In this document: positions 8,236-17,061 of the stretch, one piece after another | Layout: every line of letters begins with the position of its first letter | Position numbering within the stretch: position 1 is the first letter of the stretch | Program-made: the position numbers and the translations under genes | The notes under the pieces: model-generated | What the model was told of the DNA's origin: nothing | The model's database searches: none | What the model saw: the letters and a program-made list of their open reading frames with translations, nothing else | NCBI RefSeq assembly: GCF_000687165.1 | Contig: NZ_JMKU01000026.1 | Location: 1-59,220 of the forward strand | Origin: Paracidovorax oryzae ATCC 19882 | GTDB lineage: Bacteria > Pseudomonadota > Gammaproteobacteria > Burkholderiales > Burkholderiaceae_C | Direction of reading: 5' to 3' | Length of the DNA stretch: 59,220 nt

Positions 8236-9581
8236 GGGTTGTCGCTGCCGTCTTCGAGCGAGGCGATCAGTTGCACGGCTTCGACGGCGGCCATCTGGCG
8301 CGTGGCCAGGTCTTCCGGCTGCAGGGGAAAGCACCGGGCGCCGTAGCGCGCGTGCTCGGTGTACAGCCAGCGCCGCAGGGTATGGCCCACATCGAAGGCC
8401 TGCTCCAGGCAGGCGCGCGACGACCACGGGCGGGCACCGCGCAGGCGTACCGGCTCCAGCGCCCAGAGCCGCTCCTTCGTGGCGGGATCGGCCCAGGAGG
8501 TGATGTCATCGGGCGCGAGGCCGGTGCAGCCGTTGGCGGCGAACACGCCACAGGCGAGTGCGCGCAGCGCGCCCTTCCGGGCCTCCGGGCTGGCCCCCTG
8601 CGTGTTGGCCTGCTCCGGCGGCACCTGCCCGAAAACCAGTTGCAGCACGTCGCGCTCTGCCGGGCTCACGGGCCGATCCTGCCGTTCGATGAAGTCGAGC
8701 ACGGGTAGCAGGCCGCGCGCCCTGCCGGTGAGTGCCACCACGCGCAGCGCGGTGTCGTTGGGCACGCGCAGCCCGCCCACCACCGCGTCCAGCGCGGCGT
8801 CGGGCTCGCGGGCCGCCCAGAGTGCCATGGCCGCATCGGCGGCCAGCGCCCAGCCGACGGGATGGGATTGCTCGGTCGGGCCGTCGTGCGCGGTGATGCG
8901 GGTGATGTAGTTCCGTACCTCTGTTGCCAGCCGTTGCCCGCCGGTGATGGCCAGCGCCCGCAGCGCCGTGATCTGGCGCGCCAGGTCCTGGCCCTGCAGC
9001 ACTTCGGCCCAGCGTTCCTCTGCGCGCGGCGGCAGCGTGTCCATGCCGGCGCATGCCAGCAGGCAGGCATCCTGGTCAGCGCCGTTGCGGGCTGCGGCAT
9101 AGACGGCATCGGCCTGCACCGGCAGGGCCAGCCGTCCGGCCAGTTGCACGCCGCAGTCCCGCACCAAGGGGTTGGCGGCAGCGAGCAGCCGCGCGCAGGT
9201 GTCGGGCTGGCCATAGAACCACAAGGCATCGCCGACGGCGTCGGGGTGCTCGGCCAGCAGTGCTTCGATGAGTGCGAGGCGCGCGCCGGCGTCCGGCTCG
9301 TGGCGCTCGGACAGCATGGTTCGCACGAAGGCCGCGCCGGCCTGGTCTTCTGCCGGTGCTGCTGCGGCGGCTTCTGCAGCGGCGTCCAGGCAGGCGGGCC
9401 CATAGTAGCGGCAGACCGCGAGCAGGGCGTCCAGCCGCTGGTCCACGGCCTTGAGGGCGCGGACCGTGTGGCCGCCGCGCAGCAGACCCGCGCGGCGACC
9501 GTAGGCGCGGATGGCGATGCCCATCTGCCGGGACAGCATGCCGGGCAGCGGGGGCGGGGCGATCGATGGAACAGAGGACAT
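8232..9581 (-). CDS. TIGR02270-type T6SS-associated protein (HEAT-like helical repeats)
   Basis: 449 residues from ATG 9581; a TTG five codons upstream is a weaker alternative. The protein is almost wholly Ala/Leu-rich helices arranged like short HEAT repeats, for example LVRDCGVQLAGRLAL and LRALAITGGQRLATEV, and closes with a Trp/Tyr-rich region (RRWLYTEHARYGARCFPLQP). This layout matches the TIGR02270 family, which is found with vgrG, DUF3540 and DUF2169 genes. The repeats suggest a scaffold that binds other proteins; no enzyme motif is visible. It ends in an ATGA overlap with the DUF2169 gene and lies 96 bases downstream of DUF3540, so all are probably cotranscribed. Confidence 0.8.
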   Translation of the reverse strand: MSSVPSIAPPPLPGMLSRQMGIAIRAYGRRAGLLRGGHTVRALKAVDQRLDALLAVCRYYGPACLDAAAEAAAAAPAEDQAGAAFVRTMLSERHEPDAGARLALIEALLAEHPDAVGDALWFYGQPDTCARLLAAANPLVRDCGVQLAGRLALPVQADAVYAAARNGADQDACLLACAGMDTLPPRAEERWAEVLQGQDLARQITALRALAITGGQRLATEVRNYITRITAHDGPTEQSHPVGWALAADAAMALWAAREPDAALDAVVGGLRVPNDTALRVVALTGRARGLLPVLDFIERQDRPVSPAERDVLQLVFGQVPPEQANTQGASPEARKGALRALACGVFAANGCTGLAPDDITSWADPATKERLWALEPVRLRGARPWSSRACLEQAFDVGHTLRRWLYTEHARYGARCFPLQPEDLATRQMAAVEAVQLIASLEDGSDNP

Positions 9582-9677
9582 CGTCTGAAAGTGCAATGGC
9601 GCGCTCTGGCCGGCACGGCCTCGGGCCTATGGCGGAAGAAGGCATGCCGCCCGGCCTGCCGGCGGGCGGCATGCCGG

Positions 9678-10199
9678 TCAGTTGAGCTCGATGGAACCGC
9701 CTTCGATGCGGTGCGTCTCGACCGCGGCCGACGTGATCTGGTGGGCCCGCGTCTCCACGGAGCCGTCCTTCTCGAACTGCATCCGGGTGTCGCCGCAGCG
9801 CAGCACCACGCGGCCCACGGCCGCCAGGTCGATCTGCGCCACCTCCAGCGCGAGGTTGCCGGTGTCGCGGTCGAACTGCCATGGCGGGCAGGCCGGCGCT
9901 CCCGGGGCTGGCCAGGCGGCCACGACCAAGGCCGGTAGTGCTGCACCGTTGCCGCTGGTGCCTTCCTGGCCTTCTGCCGGGAGCGCGGCCAGCACGGATT
10001 GCCCCGTGATCACGCCCGGCACTTGAGACGCCAGTGCGGCGCGCCATTCGCGGCCGTTGCACAGAATGACCGTCTCGTCGTGCCCAACCCGTAGTACCTG
10101 GGCGGGGAAGAGCCCGAAGGCCGCGCCGGCATCCTGATGGGCCGATGCGGTTCCGGCATCCTCGCCGGATGTGCGCAGTACGCGGAGGTCAGTTTTCAT
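9678..10199 (-). CDS. DUF3540 T6SS cluster protein
   Basis: 173 residues starting MKTDLRVLRTSGED. The start overlaps the end of vgrG by 11 bases. The N-terminal part has the feel of an OB-like beta domain (AQVLRVGHDETVILCNGREW) and the C-terminal third is rich in short beta strands (LALEVAQIDLAAVGRVVLRC, then TRMQFEKDGSVETRAHQI), similar in rhythm to the VgrG spike stalk. DUF3540 genes recur directly behind vgrG in beta-proteobacterial T6SS islands. A spike-associated or stalk-extending role is inferred from that rhythm and position only. Confidence 0.8.
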   Translation of the reverse strand: MKTDLRVLRTSGEDAGTASAHQDAGAAFGLFPAQVLRVGHDETVILCNGREWRAALASQVPGVITGQSVLAALPAEGQEGTSGNGAALPALVVAAWPAPGAPACPPWQFDRDTGNLALEVAQIDLAAVGRVVLRCGDTRMQFEKDGSVETRAHQITSAAVETHRIEGGSIELN

Positions 10200-12510
10200 G
10201 GATGCCTCCGGAATTGGTGGTGACGTCGCTGGCGCCGATGAGCTTGATGCTCTCGCCGTTGGCGGTGATGGTGCCGTCGGCCTGCAGGATCAGCGTGCTG
10301 CCGCCCACCTTGAGGGTGATGGATTCGGCATCCATGGTGATGCTCGATCCGCCGCCTCCGCCTCCGCCGCCTTGCGGAGAAGACGCGACGATGTTCTTGG
10401 CGCCGCCTGCGGCGGGCGCCCCGCCTCCACCACCGCCGCCCACGGTGAGCGTGTATTTGGTGCCCACGTCCGTGTTCTGGTTGGAGCCGACCTTCACGCT
10501 GCGGTCGCTGCCGACCATCGTGGTCTGCGTGCTCCCGACCACGGTCGCCATGACGGCGCCCACGTTGAGGTTGTAGGCCACGCCGACGTTCTCCATCCGA
10601 CCCACGCCCACGTTCTGCATGTAGGCGATGCCGATGGTCTCCGTCTTCATCTTGCCGACCTTGATCGACCAGTTGTTGCCGATCTTGTCCTTCTCATTGC
10701 GGCCAATGGTCTTCGTGCGGTTCTTGCCGATGGAGACCGTCTCGTCGATGCCCACGTCCTCGCGGCGGTTGTCGCCGATGCTGATCTTCTCGTCGTGGTC
10801 CACCCGCTCTGTGCGGTTGTTGTGCACCGTGATCTTCTCGTCTCGGTCCACCGTCTCCGTGCGGTCCCGGTGGATCACGTTCGTCTCGTCCCGGTCGATC
10901 GTCTTGCGCCGGTCCTGACCCACCCACTTGTCCTCATCGTTCTCGACTTCGGTAAGCTGGTCCTTCTGCGCATGCAGCCATAATTGCTCCGCGCCCTTCT
11001 TGTCCTCGAAGCGGATCGCGTTGGCGTCGCCGCCTCCGTTCTTCATCCCGTCGCCGAAGGCCCCGCCCTTGCTCGACTTGGTCTTGATGCCCGACTGCGT
11101 GGCATTGCCGGGCAGGCCCCAGGGCGGCATGTTGGCGGCGTTATAGACGCAGCCTAGGATGATCGGATAGTCCGGGTCGCCGTTGAGGAAGTCCACGATG
11201 ACTTCCATGCCGATGCGCGGCGTGAACACGGCGCCGAAGCCGGGGCCGGCCCAGCTGGTGGAGACGCGCACCCAGCAGCTGGAGTTCTCGTTCATCGCGC
11301 CGATGCGGTCCCAGTGGAACTGCACTTTCACGCGGCCGTACTGGTCGGTCCAGATTTCCTCGCCGGGCGGGCCCACGACCACGGCCGTCTGGGGGCCGGT
11401 GGTGCGCGGGCGCGGGGTGGCCACTTCGGGGCGGTAGGGCACGGAGGTGGGGTGCACTTCCATGCTGAATTTCTGCACCGAGCCGGCCTGCGTCTGCCCG
11501 GCGCCGCCCGTGCCCTGGGTGGCCTGCACGTTCTCTTCCAGGTGGTAGTGCACGCGGGTGACGAGGTACTGCCGGTTCTGGTCGCCGCGCGGGTAGTTCT
11601 CCAGCACGATGGTGTAGCCCGGGGCGATGCTGCGCTTGTTCAGTTCGGCATGGGCGCGCTCGCGGGCCGCCATGCCTTCTTCCATGTGCAGCCGCGTGTA
11701 GGTCTCTCCGTCGGCGAACTCGGTGTAGCCGCCCGGCCATTCGTAGCGCTCGTAGGCATCGTGCGCATGGCCCGGGGGCGACTGGCGCATCTCGGAAAGA
11801 TCGGCGCGCGGCTTGGTGAAGTCGTAGTCGTCCAGGTAGGCGCGACCGGGCGCGACGCCCTGGCCCATGCGCCAGGCGAAGATGTGCTCGCGGTCGGCGA
11901 TCGCCATCTTGCCCGGCGGGTAGAAGGGAATCACGTGCCCGCCCGGCAGCGGCGCGTGCGACGCCACCACGTCGTCGGCGAAGACCACTGTATGGCTGCC
12001 GCTCGCGTGCTCCACGAACCAGTAGATGCCCTCCGATTCGCACAGGCGCGAGACAAACTGGTAGTCGCTCTCGTGGTACTGCACCGTGTAGGGCCGGCTG
12101 CGGTAGCCGCGCGTGAGGCGCAGCACGAAGGGCCGGCCATAGCGCGAGAGTACCTGCGAGACGATGGCCGGCACGTCCATTTCCTGGAAGATGCGGAAAT
12201 CGGTGCGGCGCGTGGCAAGCCAGAGCCACGGCTGCAGGGTGAGCCGGTAGGCGATCTGCGCGGAGGTGTCCTGCCCGCGCATGCCGAAGCGGGTGACGAT
12301 GCCGTCCAGGTAGCGGCGGCCCAGGCCTTCGGTTTCGATGGAGACGGTGGCGCCCAGGCCGAGCAGGGCCTTCGGGTCGATGCCCTTGTCCTTCGAGAGC
12401 AGATCGATCTCGAAGCCATACAGCGCCGACAGCGCTTCCTCTCCCTGCAGCTGGCGGAACTGCAGGGCCTCTCCCAAGGGTGTCTGAATGGTCACGCGGC
12501 GTTGCGTCAT
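10189..12510 (-). CDS. vgrG: VgrG T6SS spike protein (first copy)
   Basis: 773 residues starting MTQRRVTIQTPLGEALQFRQ. The gp27-like and OB-fold regions occupy roughly residues 1-480 with family motifs LQPWLWLATRRTDFRIFQ, ESDYQFVSRLCESEGIYWF, VKVQFHWDR and SSCWVRVSTSWAG. A KSSKGGAFGDG segment precedes the beta-prism made of about eight-residue repeats (DRDE, HRDRTETVDRDEKITV, ISIGDNRRE). The distal part is unusual: two glycine runs of seven and eight residues flank a short Ala/Pro linker before a final small beta domain (SITMDAESITLKVGGSTLIL). No fused enzymatic domain is evident. It heads the minus-strand cargo operon and is clearly homologous to the second vgrG at 49565-51835. Confidence 0.96.
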   Translation of the reverse strand: MTQRRVTIQTPLGEALQFRQLQGEEALSALYGFEIDLLSKDKGIDPKALLGLGATVSIETEGLGRRYLDGIVTRFGMRGQDTSAQIAYRLTLQPWLWLATRRTDFRIFQEMDVPAIVSQVLSRYGRPFVLRLTRGYRSRPYTVQYHESDYQFVSRLCESEGIYWFVEHASGSHTVVFADDVVASHAPLPGGHVIPFYPPGKMAIADREHIFAWRMGQGVAPGRAYLDDYDFTKPRADLSEMRQSPPGHAHDAYERYEWPGGYTEFADGETYTRLHMEEGMAARERAHAELNKRSIAPGYTIVLENYPRGDQNRQYLVTRVHYHLEENVQATQGTGGAGQTQAGSVQKFSMEVHPTSVPYRPEVATPRPRTTGPQTAVVVGPPGEEIWTDQYGRVKVQFHWDRIGAMNENSSCWVRVSTSWAGPGFGAVFTPRIGMEVIVDFLNGDPDYPIILGCVYNAANMPPWGLPGNATQSGIKTKSSKGGAFGDGMKNGGGDANAIRFEDKKGAEQLWLHAQKDQLTEVENDEDKWVGQDRRKTIDRDETNVIHRDRTETVDRDEKITVHNNRTERVDHDEKISIGDNRREDVGIDETVSIGKNRTKTIGRNEKDKIGNNWSIKVGKMKTETIGIAYMQNVGVGRMENVGVAYNLNVGAVMATVVGSTQTTMVGSDRSVKVGSNQNTDVGTKYTLTVGGGGGGGAPAAGGAKNIVASSPQGGGGGGGGSSITMDAESITLKVGGSTLILQADGTITANGESIKLIGASDVTTNSGGIHEN

Positions 12511-12729
12511 GCGATCAACTGTTTCCAGCCGTTATTTTTGTGGCGCGAATTATGGTGTGGTTCGCCCCGCGAACGCGTGCCACCGTCGAGTCAATTGCAT
12601 CCAAATGTTCGACGTAGTGACGTGGAAGGCTGCAGTTGCCGGCGGTTCATGCCGCAGCGGCATGGAGTCATGGCGATGTCACACGGCCGGCCAACACTGG
12701 CGGCTTTCTTTCGTTACCCATCCCACTCC

Positions 12730-14796
12730 ATGTCTCCACATTCCCCTTCCGCTGCCCTGCGACTGCCCCGGTTCCCGCTGGTAGCCCTGTGCGCGATCCC
12801 CTCGCTGTTCCTCGCCGCCTGCGGTGGTGGCGGTGATGGCGGCAGCTTCACCAGCAGCAAGCAGGCCACCGCCACGCTGGCCGTGCTGGAAACCACCGAC
12901 CTGCACTTCAACGTGCGCAGCTATGACTACTTCAAGCTCGCCGAAGACAAGTCGTACGGCTTCGAGCGCACGGCCACCCTGGTGCGCCAGGCCCGCAAGG
13001 AGTTCGCGAACACGCTGCTGGTGGACAACGGCGACACCATCCAGGGCACGGCCCTGGCCGACTACGAAGCCGTGGTGAAGACCATTCCGTGCAACCAGCA
13101 GCTGTCGATGTACAAGGCGATGGGTGCCCTGGGCTTCGACGTGGGCACGCTGGGCAACCACGAGTTCAACTACGGCCTGCCGTTCCTGAACCAGGTGCTG
13201 GGCGGAGGCATGCAGGTCGATGGCGTGGATTCCAGCGTGAAGTGCGCCGGCGCGGGCTACCCCACGGTGCTCGCCAACGTGTACAGCAGCAAGACCCGCC
13301 AGCCGCTGATCCAGCCCTACACGCTGATCGAGAAGACCGTGGTGGCCACCGACGCCGACGGCAAGGAAGTGAAGCTGCCGATCAAGGTCGGCGTGATCGG
13401 CTTCACCACGCCGGGCATCATGAACTGGGACAAGCGCTACCTGGACGGCAAGATCTACACGGAAGGCGCCGTCGAGGCCGCCACCCGATACGTGCCGGAA
13501 CTGCGCGCCAAGGGTGCCGACGTGGTCGTGGCGCTGCTGCACGGCGGCCTGGACGCCAGCGCCTACACCTCCACCATGGAGAACCCGGGCCTGTACCTGT
13601 CCAAGGTGTCGGGCATCGACGCGATGGTGATGGGCCACCAGCACAGCGTGTTCCCCGACACGGCGGCCACGCCGGCCTTCACCCAGGCGGGCGTGGACAA
13701 CAAGGCCGGCACCATCAATGGCGTGCCCGCGGTGATGGCCAGTTCGTGGGGCAAGGCCCTGGGCGTGGTCCGCCTCGCGCTGAAGTGGGACGGCAAGGCC
13801 TGGACGGTGGACAAGAGCGCGTCGAAGAGCGAGCTGCGCAACATCCAGACCGGCAAGGACGCCGCAGGCAAGGCCACGTTCGTGGATGCCGACAGCAGCA
13901 TCGCACCGCTGGTCGAAACGCAGCACCAGGCCACCATCGGCTATGTGAAGACGCCCATCGGCAGCACGGACTTCCGCATGAGCACGCTGTTCGCCGACGT
14001 GGGCGACCCGGGCGCGATCCAGATCGTGAACCAGGCGCAGCAGGCCTACGTGTCGGCTTACATCCAGGCCAATCTGCCGCAGTACAAGAGCCTGCCGGTG
14101 CTGTCGGTGAGCGCGCCCTTCAAGTCCGGCTTCCAGGGCGGCGCCGACTACACCGACGTGGCCGTGGGCCCGCTCGCGATCTTCAACGCGGCCGACCTGT
14201 ACCTCTACCCGAACACCGTGTACGCGGTGAAGGTGAACGGCGCCGACATCAAGAACTGGCTGGAGGCCGCCGCCAAGCGCTTCAACCAGATCGATCCGGC
14301 GAAGACGTCCGAGCAGGCGCTGATCAGCACCTTCCCGGGATACAACTTCGACATGTTCACCACGGCCGACGTGCAGTACGAGATCGACGTCACCCAGGCC
14401 GTCGGCAGCCGCATCAAAAACCTGACCTACAAGGGCCAGGCGATCGACCCGGCGCAGGAGTTCGTGATCGCCACGAACAACTACCGCGCGACCAGCGGCA
14501 AGAGCTTCATCGACAAGCTGGACGGCTCCGGCACGATCTGGGCGTCGCCTGATGCGAACCGCGACGTGGTGATCGACTACATCCGCAAGAACCCGTCCGT
14601 GACGCGCTCGGCCAACGGCAGCGCCAAGAGCTGGCGCTTCACGAAGGTGAAGACCTCCGGCCCGGTGGTGTTCAATTCCGGCGCCAATGCGATATCCGTG
14701 GCGCAGGCCGCCGGCCTCTCGAACATCTCCGTGCTGGCCGCGGACGATGGTTCGGGCAAGGGCACGTCGAAGTACGCGGTCGATCTGTCGAAGTAA
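12730..14796 (+). CDS. cpdB: CpdB-like 2',3'-cyclic-nucleotide phosphodiesterase / 3'-nucleotidase, lipoprotein
   Basis: 688 residues. The start at 12730 gives a clean lipoprotein signal: basic n-region, hydrophobic core, lipobox LAAC with Cys31 and a Gly-rich linker (CGGGGDGG); the frame is open far upstream but without signal logic. Metallophosphatase motifs are present in order: TTDLH (Asp57, His59), DNGDTIQG (99-106), LGNHEFNYG (141-149), and GHQHSVFP further on. The C-terminal 5'-nucleotidase domain carries NNYRATSGK. The enzyme hydrolyses nucleotides in the periplasm to recover phosphate and nucleosides. Family members are often soluble; membrane anchoring by a lipid is the notable feature. 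The gene is monocistronic, divergent from the T6SS operon and closed by a terminator at 14823-14863. Confidence 0.93.
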   Translation: MSPHSPSAALRLPRFPLVALCAIPSLFLAACGGGGDGGSFTSSKQATATLAVLETTDLHFNVRSYDYFKLAEDKSYGFERTATLVRQARKEFANTLLVDNGDTIQGTALADYEAVVKTIPCNQQLSMYKAMGALGFDVGTLGNHEFNYGLPFLNQVLGGGMQVDGVDSSVKCAGAGYPTVLANVYSSKTRQPLIQPYTLIEKTVVATDADGKEVKLPIKVGVIGFTTPGIMNWDKRYLDGKIYTEGAVEAATRYVPELRAKGADVVVALLHGGLDASAYTSTMENPGLYLSKVSGIDAMVMGHQHSVFPDTAATPAFTQAGVDNKAGTINGVPAVMASSWGKALGVVRLALKWDGKAWTVDKSASKSELRNIQTGKDAAGKATFVDADSSIAPLVETQHQATIGYVKTPIGSTDFRMSTLFADVGDPGAIQIVNQAQQAYVSAYIQANLPQYKSLPVLSVSAPFKSGFQGGADYTDVAVGPLAIFNAADLYLYPNTVYAVKVNGADIKNWLEAAAKRFNQIDPAKTSEQALISTFPGYNFDMFTTADVQYEIDVTQAVGSRIKNLTYKGQAIDPAQEFVIATNNYRATSGKSFIDKLDGSGTIWASPDANRDVVIDYIRKNPSVTRSANGSAKSWRFTKVKTSGPVVFNSGANAISVAQAAGLSNISVLAADDGSGKGTSKYAVDLSK

Positions 14797-14822
14797 CAAA
14801 GAGGGCGGCAGGCATCCTGCTG

Positions 14823-14863
14823 ACAGCGCCGGCGGCCTTTCCGGGTCGCCCGGCGCTGTTTTG
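14823..14863. terminator. bidirectional terminator between convergent genes
   Basis: ACAGCGCCGG (14823-14832) is matched by CCGGCGCTGT (14850-14859), a perfect 10-bp stem with a GC-rich loop, followed by a T-rich stretch (TTTTGCTT). It sits between the ends of the cpdB-like gene and the minus-strand PepSY gene, so it can serve both directions. Confidence 0.75.
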
Positions 14864-14876
14864 CTTGGAAAAAGCG

Positions 14877-15524
14877 TCAGTCGTCCAGCTTCTCGCGCAG
14901 CACCTTGCCGGTGGTGGGCTCGATGCGCAGTTCCACCGGCTGGTTGGCGGCGTTGGTGGCCTCGGCTTCCCAGAAGCCGTCGTCGTAGTCGATGTCGCGG
15001 ATGCGGGTGTATCCCGCCACCTGCAGGGCCTGCCGGACCTGGTCCGCGCCCAGCACCGGCTGGCCGTTGAGCGTGCCGCCATTGCGGCCCACCTGGCTCA
15101 GTACCTCCAGCGTCGCGGGGTGCAGCACGAATTCCACCTTCTCTCCCTGCAGTGTGGACTGGCGTGCCTTCGCTTCCCAGAAGCCGTCATCCAGCTCCAC
15201 GTCATAGACGACGGCGTAGCCGGCGGCGCGCAACCGCTGCGTCACCTGGTCCACGCCGGGCAGGGCGCCGCCGATGTCGTTCTTGCGCACGGCGGTGAAG
15301 CTGCCGTCGGCATCCTTCACCAGCACGGTGGCGCGGGCCCCGTCGCTGGAGACGGCGCTGGCCGTCCAGTAGCCATATTGCTTCTGCAGGTCGTGCGGTG
15401 CGACGTACTGGTTGCGGGCCATCACGTCGACGGCCTCTGCGGCGCTCAGGGCCCAGGCCATGGAGGGCAGGGCGGTGGCGGCTGCGGCGGAGAGCGCGAT
15501 CGTCACGAGGGTTTTCTTGTCCAC
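14877..15524 (-). CDS. exported PepSY-domain protein
   Basis: 215 residues with a GTG start; AAAGGAAACACC upstream provides the ribosome site. A signal peptide (MDKKTLVTIALSAAAATALP, cleavage near AWA-LS) exports it. Two PepSY-like units follow at about 90-145 and 165-215, each with the signature DDGFWEA (LDDGFWEAKA, YDDGFWEAEA) and a closing PATLEVL or PTTGKVL segment. A degenerate unit may precede them (HDLQKQYGYWTASAV). PepSY proteins occur beside two-component systems and are thought to modulate periplasmic proteases or sense the envelope. It is divergent from a second PepSY gene that leads into the response regulator and kinase, suggesting one regulon. Confidence 0.85.
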   Translation of the reverse strand: MDKKTLVTIALSAAAATALPSMAWALSAAEAVDVMARNQYVAPHDLQKQYGYWTASAVSSDGARATVLVKDADGSFTAVRKNDIGGALPGVDQVTQRLRAAGYAVVYDVELDDGFWEAKARQSTLQGEKVEFVLHPATLEVLSQVGRNGGTLNGQPVLGADQVRQALQVAGYTRIRDIDYDDGFWEAEATNAANQPVELRIEPTTGKVLREKLDD

Positions 15525-15646
15525 GGTGTTTCCTTTCGAGGTTGCGGTGGTTGGCAGGTGATGGCGGCAGTGTGTGCCGCGCTCCCTAAATCCACCGTGA
15601 AGCGCCCGTTCATGCCCCGTTTAATGCGGGCCGCAATAATCGGGCG

Positions 15647-16384
15647 ATGACACGACCGACACCCGGTGCTTTCCTGCGGGCCGCCGCTCTTGCCGCGGCG
15701 GCGCTCGCGTGCGCGCAGGCTCCCGCCGCCGAGCAGGACGCGGCGCGGCGCGGCGTACTGGCCGGCCAGCTCAAGCCCCTCAACAGCATCATTGCGGACA
15801 TCGGGCGCAAGTACGGAGGGCGCGTCATCGAGGTGGAGACCAAGAGGGGCCGCCAGGGCGAGCTCCGCTACGAGATCAAGGTCATCGACGCCCGGGGCGA
15901 GAAGCACGAGGTGCTGGTGGACGCGGCTTCCGGCGCCGTGGTCGCGCAGGAGCGCGAGTGGCCGACGCAGCCCGTCCCGCTGGCGCAGATGGCCCGCTAC
16001 ATCCGGCAGCTGGAGCAGAAGTACGGCGCCCGCGTGGTGAACGCGGAATTCGAGCGCGACGGCCAGGGGCAGGCGGTGTACGAGGTCAAGCTCTCGGACC
16101 GGCCCGCCGGCGAGACGAAGCTGCTGCTGGACGTGCGCACGGGCGAGGTGCTGCACCCGCCCGAAGCCGGCGCCGTGCAGCCCCCGCCCAGGTCCATGGC
16201 GGTCATGCTCGAATCGCTGCGCCCGAAATTCTCCGGGCTGGTGCTGGAGGTGGAGCTGGAGACCGACCACCGCCGGCGCCCCTACTACAGTGTCGAACTG
16301 CAGCAGCCCAACGGCTTCAAGCTGGAACTGGAAGTGGATGCCGCCACCCTGGAGGTGACGCGGCAGAAGGTGGACGACGACTGA
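15647..16384 (+). CDS. exported multi-PepSY protein in operon with a two-component system
   Basis: 245 residues with a signal peptide ending near AQAPAA-EQ. Three PepSY-like units of about 60-70 residues are visible: IIADIGRKYGGRVIEVE, ARYIRQLEQKYGARVVNAEF and MLESLRPKFSGLVLEVELE, each followed by a strand pair and a closing VDAASGAVV, LDVRTGEVL or VDAATLEVT. No catalytic residues are seen. The stop codon overlaps the response-regulator start (TGATG), so the three genes 15647-18579 form one transcript. A role as periplasmic signal modulator of the kinase is inferred from this coupling. Confidence 0.85.
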   Translation: MTRPTPGAFLRAAALAAAALACAQAPAAEQDAARRGVLAGQLKPLNSIIADIGRKYGGRVIEVETKRGRQGELRYEIKVIDARGEKHEVLVDAASGAVVAQEREWPTQPVPLAQMARYIRQLEQKYGARVVNAEFERDGQGQAVYEVKLSDRPAGETKLLLDVRTGEVLHPPEAGAVQPPPRSMAVMLESLRPKFSGLVLEVELETDHRRRPYYSVELQQPNGFKLELEVDAATLEVTRQKVDDD

Positions 16385-17058
16385 TGCGCGTACTGGTGGT
16401 GGAAGACGACGTGGCGCTGACGCGGCAGCTGCGCGAGGCCCTGGAGGCCGCGGGCTTCGCGGTGGACGTGGAGCACGACGGAGAGGCCGCGTCCTTTGCC
16501 GGCAGCGTGGAGGCCTACAGCGCCGCAGTGCTCGACCTGGGCCTGCCGCTCAAGGACGGCCTGAGCGTGCTGCACGACTGGCGCGAGGCCGGCCGCGGCT
16601 GGCCCGTGCTGGTGCTCACGGCCCGCAACCGTTGGAGCGACAAGCTCGCCGGCTTCAACGCCGGGGCCGACGACTACCTGACCAAGCCGTTCCTGATGGA
16701 CGAGGTCGTGCTGCGGCTGCGGGCCATGCTGCGCCGCGCGGCCGGGGCCGCCGCCGCGGTGCTGCGCGCGGGCCCGCTGGCGTACGACGCGGTGCAGGGC
16801 CGGTTCTCGCTGCACGGGCAGGCGCTGCAGCTCACCGCGCAGGAGCACAGGATCCTGGCGTACTTCATCCACCATCCGGGCAGGCTGCTCACGCGCACGG
16901 ACATCACCGAGCACGTGTATGCGCGCGACCTCGATCCGGATTCCAACACGCTGGACGTGCTGATCGGCCGCATCCGCCGCAAGCTCGGCGCCGCGCCGCA
17001 GCTGGTGACCGAGCGCGGCCAGGGCTTCCGGCTCGTGGCCTCCGGTGCGCCGGGCTGA
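16384..17058 (+). CDS. OmpR/PhoB-family response regulator
   Basis: 224 residues. Receiver domain 1-115 has the acidic pair Glu7-Asp8-Asp9, phosphoacceptor Asp51 (AVLDLGLPLKDG), Thr79 (VLVLTA) and Lys101 (DDYLTKPF). The winged-helix DNA-binding domain at about 125-220 ends with the usual IGRIRRKLG and ERGQGFRL motifs. The start is coupled to the preceding PepSY gene through TGATG. It belongs to the QseB/PmrA-like class by pattern. Targets probably include the divergent PepSY gene; this is inference. Confidence 0.95.
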   Translation: MRVLVVEDDVALTRQLREALEAAGFAVDVEHDGEAASFAGSVEAYSAAVLDLGLPLKDGLSVLHDWREAGRGWPVLVLTARNRWSDKLAGFNAGADDYLTKPFLMDEVVLRLRAMLRRAAGAAAAVLRAGPLAYDAVQGRFSLHGQALQLTAQEHRILAYFIHHPGRLLTRTDITEHVYARDLDPDSNTLDVLIGRIRRKLGAAPQLVTERGQGFRLVASGAPG

Positions 17059-17061
17059 CGC

